The notes under the pieces: model-generated
The model's input: only the letters and a program-made list of their open reading frames with translations
Database searches by the model: none
What the model was told of the DNA's origin: nothing
Shown: piece by piece, positions 1-7,402 of the stretch
Layout of the letters: each line of letters begins with the position of its first letter
Numbering within the stretch: the first letter of the stretch is position 1
From: CAZOBJ01 sp964577825
Lineage (GTDB): Bacteria; Planctomycetota; SZUA-567; JAFGNG01
NCBI GenBank assembly: GCA_964577825.1
Contig: CAZOBJ010000003.1
Span: 1 to 64,000, forward strand
Length of the DNA: 64,000 nucleotides
Direction of reading: 5' to 3'
Position numbers and translations under genes: made by a program

Positions 1-697
1 ACCAGTACATGCGCTTCAGCAGTTCGGACTGCATGGTGATGCGCTTCAACATGCGTTCCGCGCCATCGCCCTTGTCCGAGGACGGCCGTCTGTGGCGCAC
101 AAGGCGTCCGGACTCGTCGAGCGTATAGTAGAAGGGCGCGGTGCAGATTCCACGCAGTGCGGGCACATTGTCGCGGATGTCGTTGAGCGAAAACTGAAGA
201 ATGACCAGGTCGGGCTGGTACCGGATGCCTTCCAGCCGCAGAGCCTCCAGCTCCTGCGTCGTGTCCCAGGCCCCGAGGGCGATCGGGATCACCTCGACAT
301 TATATCCCGCCTTCTGCAGCCGGCCCTCCAACAGCGGTGGATAGGTCTGGTCCAGCGCCACAGTCTGGCCGAAGGTGTTGGAATCGCCCAGAATGACAAT
401 GCGAAATGCCCCGTCGGGGTTGTCGAACCGGCGGTCTCTGTCGCGCCATCCATGGTTGTTGGCGAGCGTCACATAGACTTCTCCCGTATCCGGGTCTCGC
501 GCGACGATCGGCTCGCTCGGCGCAAAGCCGTACCCATATCGCTTGGCGTTGGCACTGTCTCGGTACCCGATGACCGGGAGCCTGAGGGGCCAGACAAGAC
601 GCAGAACGATCTCCGCGGCCACGAGTGACAGTGCGAGGCTGACAAGAAACACCAGAATCTTGCGGAGCTTCGATCGTTTGGAGGACTTCTTCACCAT
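1..697 (-). CDS. SGNH/GDSL-type hydrolase, membrane-anchored (3' end outside window)
   Basis: The reading frame starts at ATG 697 and is still open at base 1, giving 232 visible residues; the C-terminus lies outside the window. After a basic N-terminus (MVKKSSKRSKLRK) there is one hydrophobic segment at about residues 14-35, a signal anchor. The block I motif GDSNTFG lies near residue 105 and a later SLNDIRD matches the block III Asn of SGNH esterases/acyltransferases. The family usually removes or transfers acyl groups on polysaccharides or exported glycans; the C-terminal Asp/His pair cannot be checked here. It has its own promoter (744-772) and sits beside carbohydrate genes, which suggests polysaccharide deacylation, but substrate is unknown. 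Confidence 0.8.
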   Translation of the reverse strand, partial: MVKKSSKRSKLRKILVFLVSLALSLVAAEIVLRLVWPLRLPVIGYRDSANAKRYGYGFAPSEPIVARDPDTGEVYVTLANNHGWRDRDRRFDNPDGAFRIVILGDSNTFGQTVALDQTYPPLLEGRLQKAGYNVEVIPIALGAWDTTQELEALRLEGIRYQPDLVILQFSLNDIRDNVPALRGICTAPFYYTLDESGRLVRHRRPSSDKGDGAERMLKRITMQSELLKRMYW

Positions 698-743
698 ACC
701 GCGCCCCACTCGGGACTCGTGAGCTGGAGGCCTGCCACATAGA

Positions 744-772
744 ATTACAGTCGGCACAGGTCTCACTGTCAA
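744..772 (-). promoter_or_regulatory. sigma70-type promoter of the SGNH hydrolase gene
   Basis: Read on the minus strand: TTGACA, 17-base spacer, TGTAAT (6/6 and 5/6 to consensus). It ends 47 bases before the ATG at 697. Confidence 0.6.
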
Positions 773-902
773 GCGGCCCGCGGTTCATCCCGCGGTCGCC
801 GTGGTGCGAGGTGACGTTGCGCCGGTTCTCATCTGCGTCCGCGGCGCATTGTGAACGCGCCCAATCGCGCACGGAGTTCGCGCGCTTCCGTTCCGGGTCG
901 GC

Positions 903-1676
903 TCACTGTGCCGCGGAAGTCCGGCGCTGCTCCGGACAGGAGTCCCTGTCCAGGAAGAGCATCCCTTCATGCTCGCGCAGGATGGAGGCGGGCAACTGCG
1001 GGGTCGGGGCTTCGGTCGCGAACAGGCGTTCCATAATCGGCCGCTTGAGCGCGAGCGGGACCATGGTGAACACGAACCGGGCCTGCAGCATGGCCGGGAT
1101 CGTCAGGGGGATGCCCTGGTCCGGGACATACCCCAGGCCGCGGAAGTTCGGATCGTTTGCGAGCTGCTGCTTGGACGTTTCGCAGAGCCGCGCGACTTCG
1201 GCCCGCACGGACGTGCAAAAGCCCGTGGCGCCCGGCTCGTTGAACGCGAGATGGCCCGACGTGCCGACACCCTGGTAAAGGACGTAAACGGGCTCGGCCG
1301 CGGCCAGACGCGCCGCGAACCTATCGGCCTCGGCCTGGGCGTCCGGCGCGTCGAAGCGGATCGCCTCCGTGCGGCGCGGACGGATCTTGCTGTAGAGCTG
1401 GTGCTCGAGTGGATGCGCACAGGTGAACTCCGCGGGCAGATCCGGCCGCCAGAAGTCGTCCATGTTAAAGCAGACCACCCGGTCTCAGGCGATTTTTTCC
1501 TGTTCGGCCAGAGCATCCACAAACGTAGTCTGGCTCTCGCCGGCCGCCAGGATCATGCGGACCTCTTCCTCTCGGTCAAGCAGGCCCCGCAGCGCGTCGC
1601 CCACCGCCGACGCGGCCCGGCGGCCCAGGTCGGCTGCGTCCGTGCACACCACGACTTCCGTCTTGCCGTAGTGCAT
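903..1676 (-). pseudogene. NagB-like glucosamine-6-phosphate deaminase with in-frame TGA
   Basis: A single 258-codon frame from ATG 1676 to the stop at 903 reads as a full-length member of the glucosamine-6-phosphate deaminase/6-phosphogluconolactonase family. N-terminal part: MILAAGESQTTFVDALAEQ, the usual LAAG-x-S-x(3)-F-x-DAL block. C-terminal part: FNMDDFW and GVGTSGHLAFNEPGA. Codon 64 (1485-1487) is TGA, between EKIA and DRVVCFNMDDFW; relatives usually have Trp here, so TGG to TGA is the simplest origin. No frame change is needed to join the halves. The family converts GlcN6P to Fru6P and ammonia. The gene follows a GH4 gene remnant, so it once sat in an amino-sugar or glycan catabolic operon. 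It is either a recent nonsense pseudogene or a sequencing error. Confidence 0.75.
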
Positions 1677-1700
1677 CGTCCGCCTCCCATTCGAACTGCG

Positions 1701-1803
1701 GCAGCCACTCGCCTGTGGCCCGCATGAGCTCCTTGCCCATGCTCCGTAGGTCCTTGGCCGGCAGATGCGCACCCTGCGAATCAAGCAGTAGCGCCTGGAG
1801 CGC
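1701..1803 (-). pseudogene. duplicated C-terminal remnant of a GH4 glycosidase gene
   Basis: On the minus strand this stretch encodes LRSMGKELMRATGEWLP and preceding residues, matching the last residues of the intact GH4 gene (3582-4934). Bases 1701-1770 and 3608-3677 are identical except for one mismatch (about 1749 versus 3656). Homology continues with more differences to about 1803, where the frame reaches a stop and similarity ends. The remnant lies directly upstream of the NagB-like gene, which suggests that gh4 and nagB were once adjacent and translationally coupled. Confidence 0.75.
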
Positions 1804-1845
1804 CGTCCAGGGTCACCTGTTCCGAGTCGTTGACCTCTGCGTGCG

Positions 1846-3120
1846 TCACCGGCCGGTCCGCCTTCGCGTCCCCGGCGGGCCCGACTCCGCGGCCGAGATG
1901 CCGCGGCGCGGATGGGGATACGTGTAGGGTTCGTAGCCGGGACGCTTGACAAAATGATAGTCCCGGTCCTTTTGAATGTAGTCGTACTCCTTGCCGCGCA
2001 CATTGTAAGGACTCAGCACATCAATGCTTCCGGTTTCAAACTCATTATCCCACACAAATACGTCGCCTGCGCCGGTGGTTTCAGGATCCGTCCCCGTGTG
2101 ATCCTCGCCGTATTTCTTGCCACTCTCCCATCCAATCTGATAGGGAGCGGGGTAGGGCGGCATTTTCCATTCCGCCGGTGCCTTTGTCCAGTAGTTGGAT
2201 CCATGCCACGTCCCATCGGGTTTGAGCTGGATGGACACATCGCCCTTGAGCCGGTTTCCCCAGATGAGCGCTTCGCCTCCCCGGCAAGTGATCTCCCAGG
2301 GCTCGGTCTTCTGTCCTCCGTATATTGTATTCCAATACACTTCTGCCAGACGCGTGGAGTAGGTATACGAACCCAACCAATCCGGTCGGCCTCCGTGCAT
2401 ATCGACGGCCCAACTTCCTCCGCTCTCCTTTAGCAGATTGCGGCGGAATACATACAAAGCCCCCTCGCCTCCGGCTACAGCATGATGACTCCTGGTGAAG
2501 TAGTTATCTTCAATGAAAAGAAAGTCGCTTGTGCCCGGACTGATCGGGGGCCAACTGTCCTTGAATCCGTTGACGATCACTGCATAATGGTTGTCGACAA
2601 ACACGTTGCTGCTGATGAGCCCCATGCCCTTGGTGTTATTCGACACTGTAACGGCGGCACGTGCGAACCCGCTGAACATGCAATCGTGAAGGTAGAAATC
2701 GGTGTTCATGAACATGATCCCTTTACCTTCAAGACGATTGCTCTGTTCAAACCCCTGGAAGCAGATGGAGGAGACCTGCACGCCCGGCCCGTTGCTGAAG
2801 AACTGTATCATGTTCTGCGGCGCCTTGTGATTCCGATGGAGCTTGGTCCCATCCCGACCGGCTCCTGCACCTTTCAGATGGATGTTCGGCCTGGCAGAGG
2901 GAGACAATTTGATTGTCCCGTCAATCCTGAACTTCCCGGCAGGCAGCAGGATGGTGTCGCCCTCGGATGCTCGATCCCATGCTGCTTCAAGATTGGGGCC
3001 GATGTCATTGCCTTCCCCAGGGTCCTTTACATGTATCACACCGGCTTGACTCGCCGCGCCAGTGAGCAGCCCAACAAGAACAAGACACGCCACCTTCTTC
3101 ACCGCATCATGTCGGAACAT
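1846..3120 (-). CDS. secreted right-handed parallel beta-helix protein (pectate lyase-like)
   Basis: 424 residues starting at ATG 3120 behind a strong site (AAGGAGGT, 8 bases upstream). Residues 1-26 form a signal peptide (hydrophobic core CLVLVGLLTGAA). Next comes the entry of a pectin-lyase-like solenoid (GPNLEAAWDRASEGDTILLPAG, residues 41-62, quoted here in part as motif) followed by repeated Asn-rich coils such as SSNVFVDNHYAV and FIEDNYFTRSHHAV. Such proteins bind or cleave acidic polysaccharides outside the cytoplasm; no catalytic residues can be assigned, so lyase activity is not proven. The last 20 residues after YTYPHP are Arg/Gly/Pro-rich and unlike the rest, as if the original stop was lost in a rearrangement. 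Base composition is clearly less GC-rich than the core of the window, consistent with transfer. Confidence 0.8.
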   Translation of the reverse strand: MFRHDAVKKVACLVLVGLLTGAASQAGVIHVKDPGEGNDIGPNLEAAWDRASEGDTILLPAGKFRIDGTIKLSPSARPNIHLKGAGAGRDGTKLHRNHKAPQNMIQFFSNGPGVQVSSICFQGFEQSNRLEGKGIMFMNTDFYLHDCMFSGFARAAVTVSNNTKGMGLISSNVFVDNHYAVIVNGFKDSWPPISPGTSDFLFIEDNYFTRSHHAVAGGEGALYVFRRNLLKESGGSWAVDMHGGRPDWLGSYTYSTRLAEVYWNTIYGGQKTEPWEITCRGGEALIWGNRLKGDVSIQLKPDGTWHGSNYWTKAPAEWKMPPYPAPYQIGWESGKKYGEDHTGTDPETTGAGDVFVWDNEFETGSIDVLSPYNVRGKEYDYIQKDRDYHFVKRPGYEPYTYPHPRRGISAAESGPPGTRRRTGR

Positions 3121-3255
3121 TGTGTTGGACCTCCTTCTTGGCCTCCCTTTGCCAATACGTGCTCAGAATCTCCCCTTTGCCGGAATGCCCAACGGTAACC
3201 ATCAGGGCCTTCGGCGTCAACTGGTTTGCGCCGCTCGGAACTGTCGGGCTTACCC

Positions 3256-3578
3256 CTAGAAGGTCCATGGAGCCGGATCCTCAAGGGCCTCTCGTTCGTA
3301 CCACTCTCGAAACGTACCCACCGGGCCCTGAACCCCCGCCTTCACAAGGTGCACCCCCTTGCTCGGCCACTTCACTTCACGATCGTGCCGGACAGGCTCG
3401 CGCGTCCAGCCTCCTGTCTCCATCCGAAGGAGGTTCTTGCCGCGGCTCAGCTCGATCTCCCCAAGGCTCTTCCTCCTTTTCCATCCACATGCTTTGCCCT
3501 GAACATCGCCCTGGTAGAACACGTCGGCTCCGTGCCCTCCGGCATGCCCTTGAACTCCAGGTCGAATCGCTCCGCCGC
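3256..3578 (-). pseudogene. degraded C-terminal gene fragment with a frameshift
   Basis: Directly after the GH4 stop the minus strand reads RFDLEFKGMPEGTE in one frame, then continues plausibly as ADVFYQGDVQGKACGWK and LGEIELSRGKNLLRMETGGW in the next frame, ending with TFREWYEREALEDPAPWTF and a stop at 3256. The residue composition is protein-like across the junction (about 3530), so this is the tail of a longer gene with one frameshift and no start. I do not recognise the family; the pattern of short beta strands suggests a carbohydrate-binding or sugar-hydrolase accessory domain, which is a guess. It supports the view that 1700-3600 is a scar of recombination. Confidence 0.45.
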
Positions 3579-3581
3579 TCC

Positions 3582-4934
3582 TCACGAACCCCTTGCTTGG
3601 AATCGGGGCAGCCACTCGCCTGTGGCCCGCATGAGCTCCTTGCCCATGCTCCGTACGTCCTTGGCCGGCAGATGCGCGCACTGCGGATCGACCAGCAGGG
3701 CCTGAAGCGCCGCCTCGCGGTCTCCTTCCAGGGCCGCCTGCACCGTGAGCTCCTGCACGCGGCAGTGCGGGCGCACCAGGTTTGCGAGCACCTCCGGCAT
3801 GGAGCCGACGCTCAGAGCCCGGAATCCCAGAGCGTCGACGCGGCCCAGGGTCTCCACCACCGCGCCGCGGGGCAGGTTCTCGATCTGCCCGGTGTTGGGC
3901 AGGTTCACCACGTCGAAGAAGGGCTTGTTGTTCGCCAACGCATTCATGATGTCCACGGCCGTCTCGCGCGAACGGGCCGGCGGCGCTTCCTTTCCGGCGG
4001 CGAGGCGCAGGGTGCGCCGTCGGTCCCTGGCTCGCGCGCGTTCACGTTCCTTCACGGACGTGCGTTGCAGGCCCCACTGCCTCAAGCGCGAGACCTTGCC
4101 CGTGATGTAGTGCGGGAAGAACTCGCACGTATGGCGGTCGGCCACGAACGGCAGATACCCGTATCCGCGCAAGAGCTCGTCGCACAGGGCATGGTGCGTA
4201 TGCCACCCCGCCCCGTCGCGCGTTCCCTCGGACAGGGCCTCTCCCAAGGTCTGTTTCTGCAATCTCTTGCGCAGAAGCGGGTAACCCGGCTCGCCGCGCA
4301 CAGTGAAGTCCAGAAACCAGAAGAAGTGATTGACGCCCGCGAAGTTGACGGCCAGATCTTCCTCTTCGACGCCGAAAAGCCTCTGGAGGACGTCGAGATT
4401 CGCGAACGGACCATGGCACAGGCCTACGCAACGCAATCCGGATACCCTGTGGATGACGGACGTCAGGGTGCTCATGGGATTCGTGTAGTTGAGGATCACC
4501 GCGTTCGGGCTGTACCGCTCGATCTTGCGCGCCAGGTGCACGAACACCGGCACATTGCGAAGCGACCGCGACCACCCGCCCGGGCCCACGGTGTCGCCCA
4601 CCGTGGCGAAGATGCCGTACTGTTCCGGAATCTCGATGTCGTGCTTCATCATCGCCAGGTCGCCGGTGCTGATCGTGATGAGTACGAAGTCCGCATCCCG
4701 GAATGCGGACGCCTCGCTCTTGGTGGACCGGAGGCGGAACCTACGTCCCAGCGTCTGGGCCATGGTGCGGCCGGCGGCCTCTACCTCGCCCGCCGCGGCC
4801 TGGTTGGGGTCGAGCAGCACGACCTCGCTGCCGTCCATCTGCGGCTCGTGGAACAGGTCGCTCAGCAGACGCGGACACCACTTGTAGCTACCCCCGCCTA
4901 CCATGACGATCTTGGGGCCGGTTCGCCTAGACAT
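3582..4934 (-). CDS. glycoside hydrolase family 4 (alpha-galactosidase/galacturonidase-like)
   Basis: 450 residues, normal for GH4 enzymes, which use NAD+ and a divalent metal to cleave glycosides by a redox-elimination mechanism in the cytoplasm. The Rossmann entry is GGGSYKW (13-19); NYTNPM (149-154) is the family Asn-Pro signature; the metal ligands Cys173 (CHGP) and His203 (NHFFWF) are both present; DTVGPGG (114-120) is typical of the alpha-galactosidase/alpha-galacturonidase branch. Substrate stereochemistry cannot be fixed from sequence. A possible promoter lies at 4987-5014. The C-terminus is duplicated at 1701-1803. Neighbouring beta-helix and NagB-like genes fit a role in polysaccharide use. 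Confidence 0.88.
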   Translation of the reverse strand: MSRRTGPKIVMVGGGSYKWCPRLLSDLFHEPQMDGSEVVLLDPNQAAAGEVEAAGRTMAQTLGRRFRLRSTKSEASAFRDADFVLITISTGDLAMMKHDIEIPEQYGIFATVGDTVGPGGWSRSLRNVPVFVHLARKIERYSPNAVILNYTNPMSTLTSVIHRVSGLRCVGLCHGPFANLDVLQRLFGVEEEDLAVNFAGVNHFFWFLDFTVRGEPGYPLLRKRLQKQTLGEALSEGTRDGAGWHTHHALCDELLRGYGYLPFVADRHTCEFFPHYITGKVSRLRQWGLQRTSVKERERARARDRRRTLRLAAGKEAPPARSRETAVDIMNALANNKPFFDVVNLPNTGQIENLPRGAVVETLGRVDALGFRALSVGSMPEVLANLVRPHCRVQELTVQAALEGDREAALQALLVDPQCAHLPAKDVRSMGKELMRATGEWLPRFQARGS

Positions 4935-4986
4935 GGAAGCGCCCTTTCTCTATCGGTCACAAGGATCAGGATTGCGAGCTGCGCCG

Positions 4987-5014
4987 ATGTTACCCGCTTG
5001 CGCGTCAAATGCAA
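4987..5014 (-). promoter_or_regulatory. candidate promoter of the GH4 gene
   Basis: Minus-strand TTGCAT, 16-base spacer, TAACAT (4/6 in each box). It ends about 50 bases upstream of the GH4 ATG, in the divergent 223-base gap shared with the transglutaminase-like gene. Weak match. Confidence 0.3.
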
Positions 5015-5157
5015 ATGGCGTAACGTATGTCTTGTGAAGTAGGGTTATCACACGCGGCGGCGCTTGCGCCTAGATCGCAAAGGTCGCGGCTGGCCAAGGA
5101 CACTGTGCGTCAGGCCTGTGGCGTCCTTGTGGGTATTCCAGGCTGAGGGGCACTGCG

Positions 5158-7353
5158 ATGGGTTTGGACCTGCCCGTACTATGGATTTGCGGGGCGCTGG
5201 CTGGCGTAGGGCTGTCCGTGCCTGTGCTGGCCGCCCAGGCCTCGGACGCAACCCAGGAGCGCGAGCCCTTTACCCAAGACCTGACGTTCGATGCCGCGAC
5301 ACTCTATCAGCAGGGCACGGTCCGGTCCCTGGCCCTCACGGACGATGGACAGGCCGTGCGCCTGGACGACCATCACCTGATCGAAGACGACAGCCCCGGG
5401 GCCGGAGTCGCGGTGAAGGCGGATGGCACGCGCGCGCAGAACTTCGACCTCCTCACCCCCGCGTGCAGGATCCGCAAGACCCTGGTGTTGGACAACGCCG
5501 AGGCCGAGTCCGCGATCCTCTCTTTCTACGCAAGGACGCCCCAGGAGCTGGGCGTGCCCTTGCGCGTCTTTGTCAACGGACACGAAGCCCGGTTCGCCGA
5601 CCCCCGCGCGGCCTTCCCGGAGGCGTATCGCACGCGCGCGCTCCAGCAATGGTTCTACCTGCCCGCATCCGCGGAGGCCTTGCGGGCCGGCGAAAACCAC
5701 ATCGTGATTGCCGGGACAGACGCGGACCATCCCTGGAAGGTCTTTTTCAGTGAAAGCCGATTCTTCCAGGAGGGCGCCATGGCGCCCGGCGACCGGTTCC
5801 GCGGCCACAGCGCCAAGAGCGAGGACGGGGGCAAGACCTGGCGGCGGTCGCAGCTCGGCGTCGAGTCGGACATGGAAGGCGAGTACAACGTCCGGCTTTG
5901 CCTGAATCAGCATCTGCCCGAAGGCATGCTCACCTCCTCGGTCATCGACCTGCGCGCCGACCTCGGTGCTCAAGGCGTACAGATCGTCGAGCCCGCCTTT
6001 GTGGACGAGCTGTCCGTCGCGTGCCTCGACGCGGACGTACCCGACGGAGCGCGCCTGTCCGTCGAGGCCCGGTGCGGCAACAGTCCCCAGTACGGACCGA
6101 ACGACTGGACCGTTTGGCAATCCCTGGACAGCGAGTGGCGGCGTCTGCCCGGGCCCTTTGTTCAGTTCCGGGTGCACTTCGTCCGGGGGCCTAAGAACCA
6201 GACCCCTGTGCTCAGAGGCGTCACCTTTCGCGTGGCGGGCCGCCGCCTTCCCGCGCCCGGGAAGGGGCGCATCGAGATCCTGCACGCGCACAACGAGAAG
6301 ATTCTGCGTACGAGCTACCCTTACGAATACGAACCGTTCGACGCGCCCGGGCTTGTGGCCCTGCGGGAGCGCTACCGGCTCGACTTGGTGGTCCGGCCGG
6401 CGCAGACCGAGTTCGAGAAGATCCTCCTGCTCAAAGACTGGGCCGCGCAGCAATTCGCGCGCAAGGACCTCACCGGCGCGGCCGATCCGCCCTTCCCTCC
6501 GTGGGACGCGAATGTGATTCTGCAGGGAAAGGGCTACTTCTGCCTGCATCACGCCGTGGTGTTCATGCAAGCCTGCCTGTCCCTGGGCATCCAGTGCCGC
6601 CATGTGCAGATCAATTCCTACTGGCGCGGCGGTCACGAGGTCAACGAGGTATGGTCCAACGACTATGGGAAGTGGATCTTTATCGACGCCGGGAACAACT
6701 GCTATCTTCGCAATCCTGCCACGCACGCTCCGCTCAGCGTACGCGAGGCGAAAGCCCTGTTTCGCGCCCACCAGGATAAGCAGGCCCTTGTGGAGATCGT
6801 CCCCGGGCAGGCGCCCATTCCCCTGATCGTTTCCTGTGCGCGGATGCCGAACGTGGACATTCTCGCGGAGCCCTCGCCGAAGAATCGCGGCGAGCCTCCC
6901 CCTCAGGTCGCGGACGGGTTCGTCCCCTTCCTCGACTTCTTCCGCATCATTCCACGCAACAACATGCTGAGCCAGCCCACGCCCCTGCCCCTGCACGAGG
7001 GCACGAGCCATTGGCCCTGGGACGGGTACATCTGCTGGGCGGGGCCCGACACCCCGCGGCTGCCGCAGTACAGCCGCTTCACCTATCGGCCGCACGACAT
7101 GTACTGGACCCTGAACCAGACGCACTACGTCGCCTGCTACGGCCGCCGCGCCGAGGAAATCGTCTTGCAGTTCGACACGCACACCCCGGACTTCGACGCA
7201 TTCCTCGTGCGGCGGGATCACGAGCCCTGGGTGGAGTCGTCCGATCGGTTCACCTGGCGGCTGCACAAAGGAGAGAACCAGCTGGCCGTACGCACGCGCA
7301 ACCGCGCGGGCAACTTGGGCATTGCCAGTGAACTGAGCGTGTCGTTTCGGTAA
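5158..7353 (+). CDS. secreted transglutaminase-like (papain-fold) protein
   Basis: 731 residues, ATG 5158 preceded by GAGGGG. Residues 1-26 are a signal peptide ending near VLAAQA. The middle section (about 60-400) looks like beta-rich domains. A transglutaminase-like core follows, with the expected triad: Cys462 (GYFCLHHA), His493 (GGHEVNEVW) and Asp510 (FIDAGNN). The C-terminal part (about 620-731) again looks beta-rich. Proteins of this fold cleave or cross-link peptide bonds or cleave glycan-peptide links; which applies here is unknown. The gene lies 49 bases upstream of an amino-acid permease-like gene, so release of peptides or amino acids outside the cell followed by uptake is an attractive but unproven reading. 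Confidence 0.8.
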   Translation: MGLDLPVLWICGALAGVGLSVPVLAAQASDATQEREPFTQDLTFDAATLYQQGTVRSLALTDDGQAVRLDDHHLIEDDSPGAGVAVKADGTRAQNFDLLTPACRIRKTLVLDNAEAESAILSFYARTPQELGVPLRVFVNGHEARFADPRAAFPEAYRTRALQQWFYLPASAEALRAGENHIVIAGTDADHPWKVFFSESRFFQEGAMAPGDRFRGHSAKSEDGGKTWRRSQLGVESDMEGEYNVRLCLNQHLPEGMLTSSVIDLRADLGAQGVQIVEPAFVDELSVACLDADVPDGARLSVEARCGNSPQYGPNDWTVWQSLDSEWRRLPGPFVQFRVHFVRGPKNQTPVLRGVTFRVAGRRLPAPGKGRIEILHAHNEKILRTSYPYEYEPFDAPGLVALRERYRLDLVVRPAQTEFEKILLLKDWAAQQFARKDLTGAADPPFPPWDANVILQGKGYFCLHHAVVFMQACLSLGIQCRHVQINSYWRGGHEVNEVWSNDYGKWIFIDAGNNCYLRNPATHAPLSVREAKALFRAHQDKQALVEIVPGQAPIPLIVSCARMPNVDILAEPSPKNRGEPPPQVADGFVPFLDFFRIIPRNNMLSQPTPLPLHEGTSHWPWDGYICWAGPDTPRLPQYSRFTYRPHDMYWTLNQTHYVACYGRRAEEIVLQFDTHTPDFDAFLVRRDHEPWVESSDRFTWRLHKGENQLAVRTRNRAGNLGIASELSVSFR

Positions 7354-7361
7354 GGATCGAC

Positions 7362-7378
7362 TGCCGGGCGCCCCGGCA
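7362..7378. other. intercistronic stem-loop
   Basis: A perfect 7-bp GC stem (TGCCGGG/CCCGGCA) with a 3-base loop lies between the transglutaminase-like gene and the permease. There is no following T-run, so it is more likely an mRNA-stability or partial attenuator element than a terminator. Confidence 0.35.
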
Positions 7379-7402
7379 AGCGCTCCCGGCGAGAGGAACC
7401 CC

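Noticed and set aside
903..1676. TGA read as Trp or selenocysteine as a genome-wide code
   Set aside because: Many genes here end in TGA, including ATGA start-stop overlaps at 30862, 57976 and 62834; no SECIS-like hairpin recognised.
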